Below are positions 1 through 8,578 of a stretch of 64,000 nt of DNA, in pieces. The number at the start of each line of letters is the position of its first letter. Position 1 is the stretch's first letter. The stretch comes from an uncultured Dorea sp. (lineage in GTDB: Bacteria; Bacillota; Clostridia; Lachnospirales; Lachnospiraceae): the NCBI GenBank assembly GCA_910579925.1, contig CAJTVY010000016.1, positions 1 through 64,000 of the forward strand. The letters are read 5' to 3'. The notes below the pieces were generated by a model. It worked only from the letters and a program-made list of their open reading frames with translations. It was not told the origin of the DNA and did no database searches. The position numbers were made by a program, and so were the translations under genes.

Positions 1-2
1 TT

Positions 3-230
3 CCCCTCATGAATGAGGGGCTAGGGGAGTTGAAGTGTCGAAGACACTTTTTTATCTTATAGGAAAGACCTTGTCACGCTAATGCGTGAAAGTATCTTTC
101 CTATAAGATAAAAATAATATGCGCACTCGCACAAGAGGTAAAATATTGCTTCGCAATTGTGCTCGGCGCACAAAGTGTCCAGGCCCCTCATGAGTGAGGG
201 GTTAGGGGAGCTGAAGTGGGCCTGCCCACT
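3..230. repeat. Two-copy palindromic repeat unit
   Basis: A unit of about 35 bases occurs at 3-37 and again at 184-218 with only a few substitutions. Each begins with an imperfect palindrome (CCCCTCAT ... ATGAGGGG), continues with CTAGGGGAG or TTAGGGGAG, and runs into a short hairpin starting AAGTG (33-49 and about 213-230); the first is followed by a T run and looks terminator-like. The intervening DNA holds a longer inverted repeat and several small GC hairpins. No coding frame is convincing in 1-300. The arrangement looks like dispersed intergenic repeat DNA downstream of the minus-strand pseudouridine synthase. A transcription terminator role for part of it is an inference. Confidence 0.6.
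49..114. repeat. 20-bp inverted repeat with structured loop
   Basis: Positions 49-68 and 95-114 are perfect reverse complements (20 bp, AT-rich, T-rich left end and A-rich right end). The 26-base loop contains a smaller CACGC/GCGTG hairpin. The right arm is followed by ATGCGCACTCGC, and a similar sequence (ATGCGCACTTGC) follows another long AT-rich inverted repeat at 4059-4099, so the two probably belong to one repeat family. Confidence 0.6.
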
Positions 231-300
231 TTGTTCAGTTTGTCCGTCTGGGGCTGGCGGAGGGGGGATGGTAATAGGAAAACCGCCTGTGGACGGCGGG

Positions 301-990
301 TCAGTCGCGCAGGCGGAAGTGGAGAAGTTTATGGGTTCTGGGGTGGTAGAAGTCCAGGCGGAAGGCGCAGAGGCAGATGTTTCGCCATAGAGGGGAGGCG
401 GTGCAGTTGGGATTATATTTGGTGTCGCCAATGATGGGGCAGCCGATGTGGGCGAGCTGTACGCGGATCTGGTGATGGCGGCCGGTGTCCAGTCTGACCT
501 CCAGTTCGGTGACATTTGGGAGGGCGGCGTACTCGCCGGAAAAATATCTTTGGGGAACCGGTACGGTCTGGTAGCGCAGTCTGGCATGTTTTGCGCCGCG
601 GGCGCCCGGACGGCAGACGCAGGACCGGTTGGTGCGGGGGTCTTTGACAAGATCGTGTTCCAGTATGCCTTCGGGAGTCTGGGGACGGCCTTCTACGAGG
701 GCGCGGTAGTATTTCCCGAAGCCCTGGCCGGTAAGCTGGCGGTTAAGTTCACGAGCGGCGAAGGGAGTCTTGGCGAAGACCAGAATTCCGGTTACGGGCT
801 GGTCTAAGCGGTGGATGACTGCGAGGTAGGGAGCCCCTTTGGAGCCGGAGGTTTTGTGGATGTGGTTCTTTAGAAGACTTACCATATCGGGTCTGCCGAC
901 GGTACGGCTCTGGGTGGCAATACCGCAGGGCTTTACGCATACCAGGATGTGGGGGTCTTCGTATAAGATTTCTAATGTATTCGTTATCAT
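301..990 (-). CDS. RluA-family RNA pseudouridine synthase
   Basis: Predicted to convert specific uridines in rRNA or tRNA to pseudouridine in the cytoplasm. The signature HRLDQPVTG (Asp about residue 63 of the 229-residue form) matches the family HRLDxxTSG catalytic motif, and DTGRHHQIRVQLAHIG is the conserved later motif. I start at the ATG at 990, because AAGGAG lies nine bases before it; an upstream in-frame ATG at 1032 has no ribosome site. It has no N-terminal S4 domain, as in the short RluA-like subgroup common in Clostridia. The exact target uridine cannot be told from sequence. It is divergent from the antiporter gene beginning at about 1102. Confidence 0.85.
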   Translation of the reverse strand: MITNTLEILYEDPHILVCVKPCGIATQSRTVGRPDMVSLLKNHIHKTSGSKGAPYLAVIHRLDQPVTGILVFAKTPFAARELNRQLTGQGFGKYYRALVEGRPQTPEGILEHDLVKDPRTNRSCVCRPGARGAKHARLRYQTVPVPQRYFSGEYAALPNVTELEVRLDTGRHHQIRVQLAHIGCPIIGDTKYNPNCTASPLWRNICLCAFRLDFYHPRTHKLLHFRLRD

Positions 991-1101
991 ATGTGAATTC
1001 TCCTTGACTTTCATTGAATCTGCTCTTATCATTTAAACATAGTGTGAGAAAATATGCAAATAGTAATTGACCGAGACTTAGAGGGATGGGGAAGGATTAT
1101 G

Positions 1102-2070
1102 ATGGACTATATACTGTTGATAATCGGATTTATACTGTTGATTAAGGGTGCGGATTATTTTGTGGACGGGAGTTCTAGTGTGGCGCGGATTCTGAAGGTG
1201 CCGACGATTGTGATCGGGCTTACGGTGGTGGCGTTCGGCACCAGTATGCCGGAATTTTCAGTCAGTGTTACGGCGGCTATGCGGGGGGATAATGATCTTG
1301 CGGTAAGCAATGTGCTTGGATCGAATATTTTTAATCTGCTGGTGGTTCTTGGCTGCTGTGCTCTTGTGAATCCGGTTCAGGCAAAATGGTCGTTGCTAAA
1401 GAAAGAATTTCCTTTCTCCATATTTATTACCGTAATTCTGCTTCTGCTGAATTCTGATTTTTCCGTTATAAAGGTGTTAAGCGGCGGAGGGAAGTTTGTG
1501 CTTGGAAGATGGGGCGGAATCCTGTTTTTAGTGCTGTTTCTTATTTTCCTTTATGCAACGGTGAAGGAGGCGCTTGCGGCAAGGAATCGGCAGGAGACGG
1601 ACGATGAGGACGAATATAAGGTGTTAAGTCCGTTAAAGAGCGCATTTTATATCGGATGCGGTCTGGCTGGAATCGTGCTTGGCGGAAATCTGGTGGTGGA
1701 CAGCGCAAGTGTGATTGCGCAGCGGTTCGGTCTGAGCCAGACATTCATTGGGCTGACGATTGTGGCTCTTGGGACGTCACTGCCGGAACTGGTCACATCT
1801 GTGGTAGCGGCCGGCAAAGGGGAGAACGACCTTGCGGTGGGCAATGTAGTCGGTTCGAATATTTTTAATATTCTTCTGATTTTAGGGGCATCTGCGACTA
1901 TTACGCCGATTGTGATGGACGTTACGGCGGTTTATGATACGGTGATTCTGATTGGGGCGAGTCTGCTGGTGTATGTGGCGGCGCTGAGTAAGCGGGAGAT
2001 TCGAAGGAATGAGGGCGTGATGTTTCTGCTGGCGTATCTGGTGTTTTTCGTATATATCCTGCTGCGGTAG
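1102..2070 (+). CDS. Calcium/sodium antiporter (CaCA family, YrbG-like)
   Basis: Integral membrane cation antiporter, about 322 residues with roughly ten hydrophobic segments in two homologous halves. The duplicated alpha-repeat motifs are plain: [14 protein letters not shown] ... GSNIFN in the first half and [14 protein letters not shown] ... [12 protein letters not shown] in the second, the hallmark of K-independent Ca2+/Na+ exchangers. GGAAGG stands six bases before the ATG at 1102; the ATG at 1099 is too close and the ATG at 1054 lacks a site. A charged loop rich in Asp/Glu (near QETDDEDEY) joins the halves. The transported ion is inferred from family only. Confidence 0.85.
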   Translation: MDYILLIIGFILLIKGADYFVDGSSSVARILKVPTIVIGLTVVAFGTSMPEFSVSVTAAMRGDNDLAVSNVLGSNIFNLLVVLGCCALVNPVQAKWSLLKKEFPFSIFITVILLLLNSDFSVIKVLSGGGKFVLGRWGGILFLVLFLIFLYATVKEALAARNRQETDDEDEYKVLSPLKSAFYIGCGLAGIVLGGNLVVDSASVIAQRFGLSQTFIGLTIVALGTSLPELVTSVVAAGKGENDLAVGNVVGSNIFNILLILGASATITPIVMDVTAVYDTVILIGASLLVYVAALSKREIRRNEGVMFLLAYLVFFVYILLR

Positions 2071-2091
2071 ACGGCGGAGAAAAATTTCCCC

Positions 2092-2120
2092 TTGACAAAT
2101 ATCCTGTGATCCATTAGAAT
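2092..2120 (+). promoter_or_regulatory. Sigma-A-type promoter of proS leader
   Basis: TTGACA at 2092-2097 and TAGAAT at 2115-2120 are separated by 17 bases, a near-consensus vegetative promoter. Transcription would start at about 2127, exactly ahead of the T-box leader. Confidence 0.75.
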
Positions 2121-2126
2121 TACATT

Positions 2127-2386
2127 CAAATTAAAAACCCCGCTGGCAATGATGGTTGCAAAGGCGGGCTTTGGCTGTGAAGAGGAATAGTAGTTGCAAT
2201 TGTGCGTCCTACAGAGAGAGAATCCTAAGGCTGGAAGATTCTTGGATTAGCAGGTAACGAACCTACCTTGGAGCCTCTGTATGAAAGTGCAGCGTGACGT
2301 CAGCGTTAATGGCGATAAAGAGAGAACTGCGAAAGGGTCGCAGTTAACTAGGGTGGTACCGCCGAGCTTTTCGGTCCCTTTTATTT
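2127..2386 (+). promoter_or_regulatory. T-box riboswitch controlling proS
   Basis: A tRNA-sensing leader of about 260 nt. The conserved T-box core AGGGTGGTACCGC is at about 2349-2361, followed by the competing terminator in which AGGG...ACCG pairs with CGGTCCCT and runs into TTTTATTT (to about 2386). Stem I features (GAAGAGGAATAGTAG near 2178-2192) lie upstream. A CCT triplet followed by A in the 3' side of stem I (near 2263, in GAACCTACC) would be a proline specifier codon, which fits the downstream gene. Uncharged tRNA-Pro should stabilise the antiterminator and switch the gene on. The specifier assignment is inference; the core and terminator are seen directly. Confidence 0.92.
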
Positions 2387-2551
2387 GTGATGGGGAGTCG
2401 AAGGTTCGGTGTTTTTTTGTTGTTACGATTACCGTGATCAGGTATGCTTCCTACAAGCAAAGGAACTTTTGGCAGATGAAAAAGGAAGCCGGAAGAACCG
2501 ACAATATCGTGGGGCAAGGGTCCTGCAGGAAAAGAAAAGGAGAAGAGAAAC

Positions 2552-3991
2552 ATGGCAAAGGAAAAACTGGTAAAGAATATCACGTCCCGTGATGAGAATT
2601 TCGCTCAGTGGTATACAGACGTGGTACGCGAGGCTGAGTTATGCGATTATTCGAGCGTGAAGGGATGTCTGAACTATCTTCCCAATGGATATGCGATCTG
2701 GGAACTGATTCAGGCAGACCTTGACAGAAGATTCAAGGAGACCGGAGTAGAGAACGTATCTCTCCCGCTGCTGATCCCGGAGGCGCTTCTTGAGAAAGAG
2801 GCAGATCATGTAGACGGATTTGCACCGGAGGTTGCATGGGTAACCCATGGCGGTATGGAAAGGCTTCAGGAGAGACTGTGTATCCGCCCGACATCAGAGA
2901 CATTGTTCTGCGACCTGTGGGCAAGGACGGTAAAATCTTACAGGGATCTTCCGAAAGTATGGAATCAGTGGAATTCTGTGCTTCGCTGGGAGAAGACTAC
3001 CAGACCGTTTTTACGTTCCAGAGAGTTCCTGTGGCAGGAAGGGCATACCATCCATGCAACGTATGAAGAGGCTGAGGAGCGTACGATCCAGATGCTCCAT
3101 GTATATGAGGATTGTTACAAAGAGACGCTGGCGATTCCTTTCGTATCGGGAAGAAAAGCAGAGCATGAGAAGTTTGCGGGAGCGCAGGACACGTATACCA
3201 TTGAAGCTCTGATGCATGACGGCAAGGCTCTGCAGTCTGCAACCAGCCATTTCTTTGGAAGCGGTTTTCCGGATGCGTTTGATATTAAATATGTAGATAA
3301 GAACAACGAACTGCAGAGTGTATATGAGACTTCCTGGGGATGGTCCACCAGGAGTATCGGCGCTTTGATCATGGTTCACGGCGATGACGACGGACTGGTA
3401 CTGCCGCCTCATGTGGCTCCTGTAGAGTGCCGGGTAATTCCGGTCGCACAGCATAAAGAGGGCGTACTTGATAAGGCTTACGCACTTCTGGCAGAACTTA
3501 AGAAGGCCGGATACAGGGTGAAGATTGATGATTCTGAGAAGAGTCCGGGATGGAAGTTCTCAGAGCAGGAGATGTTAGGAATTCCGACCCGTATCGAGAT
3601 CGGGCCGAAGGATCTTGAGAAGAATCAGGTAATTGTAGTACGCCGCGATACCCGCGAGAAGATCGTGGTTTCCATGGATGAGATCGCAGTGAAGCTTCGT
3701 GACATCTTAGAGACGATGCAGCAGGATATGTACGACAGGGCGAATGAGTTCCTTCAGGGTCATATTGACACAGCGGTTACGATGGATGAGATGACGGAGA
3801 AGTTCAAGAAGAACCGCGGGTTCGTGAAAGCCTGCTGGTGCGGCGATCCCGAGTGTGAAGGCGAAGTGAAGTATGTGACAGGCGGTGCGGCAACCAGGTG
3901 TCTGATTGAAGACGAGGATATGATTTCAGACAAATGTATCTGGTGTGGAAAACCGGCGAAACATATGGCGTATTGGGGTAAGTCATACTAA
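2552..3991 (+). CDS. proS: Prolyl-tRNA synthetase, archaeal/eukaryotic-like type
   Basis: Charges tRNA-Pro with proline in the cytoplasm. At 479 residues it is the short form without the bacterial editing insertion. Class II motif 2 is visible as RWEKTTRPFLRSREFLWQEG near residues 150-170 and motif 3 as GWSTRSIGALIMVHGDDDGL near 270-290; an anticodon-binding domain follows. The C-terminal part has paired cysteines (CWCGDPEC and CIWCG) typical of the zinc-binding domain, and the chain ends in Tyr as is usual in this class. AAGGAG precedes the ATG. A T-box leader controls it, consistent with regulation by uncharged tRNA-Pro. Confidence 0.95.
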   Translation: MAKEKLVKNITSRDENFAQWYTDVVREAELCDYSSVKGCLNYLPNGYAIWELIQADLDRRFKETGVENVSLPLLIPEALLEKEADHVDGFAPEVAWVTHGGMERLQERLCIRPTSETLFCDLWARTVKSYRDLPKVWNQWNSVLRWEKTTRPFLRSREFLWQEGHTIHATYEEAEERTIQMLHVYEDCYKETLAIPFVSGRKAEHEKFAGAQDTYTIEALMHDGKALQSATSHFFGSGFPDAFDIKYVDKNNELQSVYETSWGWSTRSIGALIMVHGDDDGLVLPPHVAPVECRVIPVAQHKEGVLDKAYALLAELKKAGYRVKIDDSEKSPGWKFSEQEMLGIPTRIEIGPKDLEKNQVIVVRRDTREKIVVSMDEIAVKLRDILETMQQDMYDRANEFLQGHIDTAVTMDEMTEKFKKNRGFVKACWCGDPECEGEVKYVTGGAATRCLIEDEDMISDKCIWCGKPAKHMAYWGKSY

Positions 3992-4031
3992 TTGACGAAG
4001 CGGATTTCCCATATAGAAGCGAACAGAAGCT

Positions 4032-4065
4032 GCCAGGAAATATTAAATTTTCTGGCGGTTTTTAT
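4032..4065 (+). terminator. Rho-independent terminator after proS
   Basis: GCCAGGAAA at 4032-4040 pairs with TTTTCTGGC ending at 4056 (one G-T wobble), followed by GGTTTTTAT. Placed 40 bases after the proS stop codon. Confidence 0.75.
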
Positions 4066-4131
4066 AATATAGGAAACTTCGTTCCCTATATTATAAAAAC
4101 CCTCCGGGAGGATGCGCACTTGCTTTTTTAA
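4059..4131. repeat. AT-rich inverted repeat with GCGCAC tail
   Basis: A perfect 15-bp inverted repeat (4059-4073 and 4085-4099) begins inside the T tract of the proS terminator, followed by a CCTCCGGGAGG hairpin and ATGCGCACTTGC. The same order, a long AT-rich inverted repeat ending in AAAAA and then ATGCGCACTYGC, is seen at 49-131, so this is probably a second member of that repeat family. Confidence 0.55.
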
Positions 4132-4212
4132 TTGATTTCAACAAAAATAATAATAAATCAATAGATTCAACATACAATAAGAATAAGCTTCATATGAAAA
4201 CGGGGAGTTCGT

Positions 4213-4740
4213 GTGAAATTATTATTGTTTATGACAGATTTTATCGTGCCGCTGGTAATCTTCGGAATCATAAGCTATGGAATCCTGATGGAGGTAAACG
4301 TATACGATACCTTTATTAAAGGCGCCAAAAGCGGATTTTTTACGGTTATTAAGATTATGCCCACCCTGGTAGGACTCATGGTGGCAGTCGGTATCCTGCG
4401 GGCTTCGGGTTTCCTGGATTTTATTTCGGAAATCATAGGAAAATTTACCGGTTCCATCGGATTTCCGGGAGAACTGGTGCCGCTTACGGTAGTTAAGATG
4501 TTCTCTTCTTCTGCGGCAACGGGGCTTTTGCTGGATCTGTTCAAAGAATCGGGGACAGATTCCTACATAGGGCTGATCGGATCGATCAGCATGTCCTGTA
4601 CGGAGACGATCTTTTATACGATGAGCGTTTACTTTATGACGGCAAAAGTGACGAAGACGAGATATACCTTGACAGGAGCTCTGTTGTCTACTCTGGCGGG
4701 GCTTATTGCGAGCGTGGTGCTGGCGGGGCTGATGGTATAG
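4213..4740 (+). CDS. spmB: Spore maturation protein B (nucleoside recognition domain)
   Basis: A 175-residue polytopic membrane protein with about five hydrophobic segments. In the family SpmB acts with SpmA in spore core dehydration and heat resistance during sporulation. Family sequence is recognised around MVAVGILRASGFLDF and the SSSAATGLLLDLFKESGTDSYIG region. It starts at GTG 4213, five bases after GGGGAG. Usually spmA lies immediately upstream with overlapping stop and start; here only repeat DNA precedes it, so spmA is absent from this locus or located elsewhere. An inverted repeat follows the stop. Confidence 0.85.
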   Translation: MKLLLFMTDFIVPLVIFGIISYGILMEVNVYDTFIKGAKSGFFTVIKIMPTLVGLMVAVGILRASGFLDFISEIIGKFTGSIGFPGELVPLTVVKMFSSSAATGLLLDLFKESGTDSYIGLIGSISMSCTETIFYTMSVYFMTAKVTKTRYTLTGALLSTLAGLIASVVLAGLMV

Positions 4741-4761
4741 AGATTTTTACAGAAATGAAAG

Positions 4762-4803
4762 ACAGCAGTTATGGGCTGGCTGTTCGTTGTCCATAACTGC
4801 TGT
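4762..4803. terminator. Hairpin between convergent genes
   Basis: Positions 4762-4774 and 4791-4803 form a perfect 13-bp stem with a 16-base loop. It sits between spmB (plus) and the minus-strand membrane protein gene. The flanking T tracts are weak on both strands, so a bidirectional terminator role is likely but not certain. Confidence 0.6.
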
Positions 4804-4813
4804 TAGCGGTACG

Positions 4814-5758
4814 TTATTTTTTTCCTTTTCCCCATCCCTTGTCATGAGGATTCCTCCATGCGTTCAGAGCGGCTATAATTCCCACAATATATAGAATACT
4901 GATGAGGATTGTCGGATTATCCTGTAACAAATATGTAATTCCTACAATGGCGGCCAGAGAGATTAAAAGCTGAAATGCGATCAGTATCCGCTTTTCCTTT
5001 GCCTCCTTTGCCTGCTGCAGGAATTCCAGTCTCCGCTGTTCCAGGGCAAGGTATTCCATAAGATCCTCATCCTTAATCCGGGACAGGATCATCTTATCTC
5101 TGGATTCTTCGTCGCTGAAAGAACGGAACCGGAAGAAACGATTCTTCGGGCGTTCATCCTCGTCAAAATCAAAATCATCATCCGGCTCCGACCGGAAGGA
5201 ATGGCGTTTTTTGTCATGCCTGGAAGTTCTTTCATCTTCCGGAACAGTGTAGCCGGTGTCGGAAGCGGTTTTTTGGGCGTGGTCTGAAGTGTCTGCTGAG
5301 GCAGAACTTTCAGTGACTGACTGGCTGCCTGTGACTGGCGCCGGCTGCCCTATAGAGGCTGCCCCTGCCTGCGGTTCGGTACCGGAAGCGCCGGATATTC
5401 CAGACTGCAGTACTGACTCGACGGGTGCATATACAGTAGATGGAACCGCAGACGGAACTGTCTGTTCCATAGACGGGCTGGCTGCCGGCATCGCCGGTTG
5501 TACCTGAGCCGCAGACTGCCCGGTCGTCTGAGCCGCAGACTGCCCGACTGCCATAACTGCGGGTATGGCGGCATGCTGCGCAACCATCTGAGCCGTTGTC
5601 TGAGCCGCCTCTGTCACATTCCCGGAATCTTCGGGATTCGTTTTATTCACAATAGGAACAATCTTATTCTCATCCATTACCCCTTTGCCCTCCCCTGCAA
5701 ATGTCTCTGCTTTGTTCGCCCTGGCGTCTTCCGGGGCAATATTCAATTCATGATACAC
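4814..5758 (-). CDS. Hypothetical low-complexity membrane protein
   Basis: Not a family I recognise. The 314-residue chain starts at GTG 5758, which has AAGGAGG about eight bases upstream; the ATG at 5797 lacks a site. Residues about 40-170 are Ala/Gln/Ser/Pro/Val-rich with repeats such as GQSAAQ, then a charged stretch (RHDKKRHSF; DDDFDFDEDE) and an amphipathic helix rich in Glu/Arg. Two hydrophobic segments near the C terminus (ILIAFQLLISLAAIVGITYLL and ILISILYIVGIIAAL) should anchor it in the membrane, with the long disordered part on one face. It stands alone, divergent from the surface-protein operon at 5.98 kb. Role unknown. Confidence 0.7.
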   Translation of the reverse strand: MYHELNIAPEDARANKAETFAGEGKGVMDENKIVPIVNKTNPEDSGNVTEAAQTTAQMVAQHAAIPAVMAVGQSAAQTTGQSAAQVQPAMPAASPSMEQTVPSAVPSTVYAPVESVLQSGISGASGTEPQAGAASIGQPAPVTGSQSVTESSASADTSDHAQKTASDTGYTVPEDERTSRHDKKRHSFRSEPDDDFDFDEDERPKNRFFRFRSFSDEESRDKMILSRIKDEDLMEYLALEQRRLEFLQQAKEAKEKRILIAFQLLISLAAIVGITYLLQDNPTILISILYIVGIIAALNAWRNPHDKGWGKGKK

Positions 5759-5920
5759 AAATACTCCCTCCTTTTGTGTGTGCGCTTTGAAAAACATTCT
5801 GCTTTTTAATCATAACAATTTTCGACATAAAATTCAAGGAATCTGACAGATATTTTCGTGTAACAGTGAAGCCGGACGGTTTCACCGTTACATTTTCATT
5901 CCTGGTTTTAGCGGTTGTTC

Positions 5921-5949
5921 TGGAAAATACAGAACGTGTATGTTATACT
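5921..5949 (+). promoter_or_regulatory. Candidate promoter of the surface protein-JetA-TatD operon
   Basis: TGGAAA at 5921-5926 and TATACT at 5944-5949 with a 17-base spacer; the -35 matches four of six consensus bases. An imperfect GTAAC...GTTAC hairpin lies upstream at about 5863-5894, between the two divergent genes. Confidence 0.45.
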
Positions 5950-5981
5950 AATCACGTCAAATTAAGAAAGAAGAAGGATAT

Positions 5982-8576
5982 ATGTATATGGATAAAAAGA
6001 GAATAAAGACGGGAAGGAATCTGATCGGCGCCGCGGCAATGATGTTTCTCCTGTGGGGAGGGCAGCCGGCATATGCGGCAGACGACGTTCATCTGGATCT
6101 GTCGAAAGGTGACATTGAGATCAGTTCGGACGGCTATCGGCAGAACGGCGGTGAAGAAAAGGACGGCCCTGAGGACGGAAGCTATGTGATTACCTCGGAT
6201 GGCAGGGAGACGGGCAATGTTGTTACAGTAGCGAGCGGTAAGCGTCATTCGATTATCTTTGACGAAGTCAGAATTACGACTCCCCCAGACAAGGGAAATC
6301 CTCTCTACATAGCGCCGAAGTCGAAAGTCAGTCTGACGCTTAAGGGAACGAATATACTGCGTTCGGAAGGATATGCGGGAATTGCGGTTCCTAAGGAGGC
6401 GACCCTTATGATCGGAGCGCAAAAGGGCGGTTCATTAGACGCCTGGACTGGTCAGGCTTCCGCAAGCGCGGGTATCGGCGGTACGCTTAGGGATAACCAG
6501 GGAAACGACACGGCCAGTGCTGACTGTGGTACGATTGAGATTAACAGTGGTGTGATTCATGCGTCATCCATCGGAAAGGGCAGTACGGGCGCAGCGGCAG
6601 GGAGCGGTACGCTGTCTTCTGGCGACGACGGTACGGCATGGATTGACACTGGAAGCGTGAGCGCAGGAAAAAGTGAGTTTGTCTCCGGTGTTCTGTTTGA
6701 CGGTGCAGAGGGAAAGGTATACGGCAGTTATACTTTGAATAAAGAAGGTATGCTGGTGCCATATGGAAAGACACTGACCATATCTGCCAGAGGTACGTTG
6801 ACGGTTCCGGGGAATTATCCGCTGACCCTGGAGGGAAGCCTTGTGAACAATGGAATTCTTAAGATCGGCAGCGAGAACAGCCTGCCTGGGAACGGCTGGC
6901 TTGGCGGCGCTGGCGAATTCTACATACTCAGCGGAATTACGACGGATATGTTCTCGGTTCCAGACGGACTTTTATACGGGACTGGCGAGGACCATACAGA
7001 GTACGTGAAGAAATACGTCCAGGACAGTATACAGAAAAGCGGCGCCCAGGCCGTTGTGCATGGGCAGGTATTTACCAGGGCAGAGGGAAGCGACTGGAAG
7101 ATGGAGATCAAACCGTCCGAGGTCATTGAGAAGGGAACCTATACGGTTACTTTTACAGACCCGGAGGATAGCTCGAACCAGGCGGCCAAGTCTTTCGAAG
7201 TGCTCGATGCGGGGGAACTGACCGGACTTGTTCTGAATACGCCGCCCGAAAAGACGCAGTATACTTATGGAGACCGTTTTAGTAAGAAAGGAATGGAAGC
7301 TTCTGTTACTTATAGTTCCGGGGCTTCAAAGGCGCTGACCAATGACCAGGTTAAAGTGAAGGATGGGAAACTGAAAGTAGGTCAGGAGTCGGTTACGCTG
7401 TACTATAAAGAAAATGGCAAAGAAGCGACCTGTATCGTGGGTATTCAGGTATCTCCCAAAGAGATCAATCTTTCCCAGATTAACTGGGAGGAGAGGAGCA
7501 AGACGTCGTTTGTCTATGACGGTACGGTTCAGTCTTTTACGTTCCGCGCCGATATGCCGGAGGGACTGAAGGTAAGCGTCGGCGGGGTGAATAGCGCGAC
7601 TAATGCCGGTACTTATACGGCTATGGTGGATTTCTTTCTGGATGAAAGCTATACAGGTAACTATGTGCTTGCGGGGAATACATCTGTGGCGAAAGAATGG
7701 ACGATTACTCCGATACAACTGGAATGGAATACCGGTGATCTTGAGATTGCGGGGAATACCAGGGACGGCAATGTCTATGTCTATGGCGAACTGAACGTGG
7801 AAGGGCTTCTTCCGGAGGATGCCAGAAACGAGAAGATTACCACGAGTTTTCCGGCAGATAAGATTACCGGAACCCATAACGGGCTTGCAGGAGACGAACA
7901 GGAGATTACGCTTGCATGGGTGGATGAGAATGACCGGTATTCCCTCGGAACGGATGAGGCGGCAGGTAATTACTCTCTGCCAGAAGAGCTTCCGGTTCTT
8001 CCTGCTGTGATTCATGACGTAAAGATTATGGTCGCTCCGCCGGAACTGAAGTTCGGAGGGGGACTTGCGTACCGGCTGGATATCGAGAGCGGAATCTCTT
8101 ATGTGCCGGACGGATTAAGAACAGAACCGGATTACGATTTCCCAAGTGAGATTGAGAAGGGACTGATCGAGGCGGTCATGAAGAAAGGAATCAGACAGAC
8201 CTATGTGAATGCCTATGACGTTTCCCTGATGAAAAAGGATAAAGGAGAGTCTGAGTGGAAGCGGACGAAGGCAGACATTGACCCGTCCGAAGGTATGACC
8301 GTTACGATTCCATACCCGAAGGGAATTACACAGAATGCCTATGATGCCGTGGTTGCTTATATCTATCCTGGGAAGATCGGGGATGAAAAGGCGGGAACCA
8401 TCATCTATCCGGAGGTGACCAATACGGACAAAGGGATTCAATTCGTGGTTCCAGAGGCTGCGCCTGTTGCAGTGGGCTTTAAAGAGGCCGAGGGTCCCGC
8501 AGGATTTAACTTCTGGAGGGATATTCTGGGGATCGGTTCGGATCAGGATGACAAGAAGGATTCAAAAAGGAAGTAA
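5982..8576 (+). CDS. Secreted surface protein with Ig-like/MBG-like domains
   Basis: An 864-residue exported protein. A signal peptide is clear: KKRIKTGRN, a hydrophobic run to about residue 30, and a probable cleavage after AYA. The first third carries beta-helix-like carbohydrate-dataset repeats (polar, Gly/Ser-rich, containing AGIGGTLRDNQGN). A region near 410-500 looks like a bacterial Ig-like domain (YTYGDRFSKKGMEASVTYSSG), followed by MBG-like domains (INWEERSKTSFVYDGT ...). No LPXTG anchor is present; the end is a charged KDSKRK tail. ATG 5988 has better ribosome-site spacing than ATG 5982. The next gene begins two bases after the stop, so the two are translationally coupled. Ligand or function unknown. 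Confidence 0.75.
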   Translation: MYMDKKRIKTGRNLIGAAAMMFLLWGGQPAYAADDVHLDLSKGDIEISSDGYRQNGGEEKDGPEDGSYVITSDGRETGNVVTVASGKRHSIIFDEVRITTPPDKGNPLYIAPKSKVSLTLKGTNILRSEGYAGIAVPKEATLMIGAQKGGSLDAWTGQASASAGIGGTLRDNQGNDTASADCGTIEINSGVIHASSIGKGSTGAAAGSGTLSSGDDGTAWIDTGSVSAGKSEFVSGVLFDGAEGKVYGSYTLNKEGMLVPYGKTLTISARGTLTVPGNYPLTLEGSLVNNGILKIGSENSLPGNGWLGGAGEFYILSGITTDMFSVPDGLLYGTGEDHTEYVKKYVQDSIQKSGAQAVVHGQVFTRAEGSDWKMEIKPSEVIEKGTYTVTFTDPEDSSNQAAKSFEVLDAGELTGLVLNTPPEKTQYTYGDRFSKKGMEASVTYSSGASKALTNDQVKVKDGKLKVGQESVTLYYKENGKEATCIVGIQVSPKEINLSQINWEERSKTSFVYDGTVQSFTFRADMPEGLKVSVGGVNSATNAGTYTAMVDFFLDESYTGNYVLAGNTSVAKEWTITPIQLEWNTGDLEIAGNTRDGNVYVYGELNVEGLLPEDARNEKITTSFPADKITGTHNGLAGDEQEITLAWVDENDRYSLGTDEAAGNYSLPEELPVLPAVIHDVKIMVAPPELKFGGGLAYRLDIESGISYVPDGLRTEPDYDFPSEIEKGLIEAVMKKGIRQTYVNAYDVSLMKKDKGESEWKRTKADIDPSEGMTVTIPYPKGITQNAYDAVVAYIYPGKIGDEKAGTIIYPEVTNTDKGIQFVVPEAAPVAVGFKEAEGPAGFNFWRDILGIGSDQDDKKDSKRK

Positions 8577-8578
8577 TT

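Noticed and set aside
57..650. Minus-strand open frame of 197 codons overlapping the pseudouridine synthase
   Set aside because: Pro/Ser/Thr-rich translation, no ribosome site, shadows the real gene in another frame.
2281..2592. Plus-strand open frame of 103 codons inside the T-box leader
   Set aside because: Overlaps the T-box core and terminator and the proS start; not a protein gene.
7326..8015. Minus-strand open frame of 229 codons inside the surface-protein gene
   Set aside because: No ribosome site, translation rich in Arg/His/Ile with no family likeness; antisense shadow.
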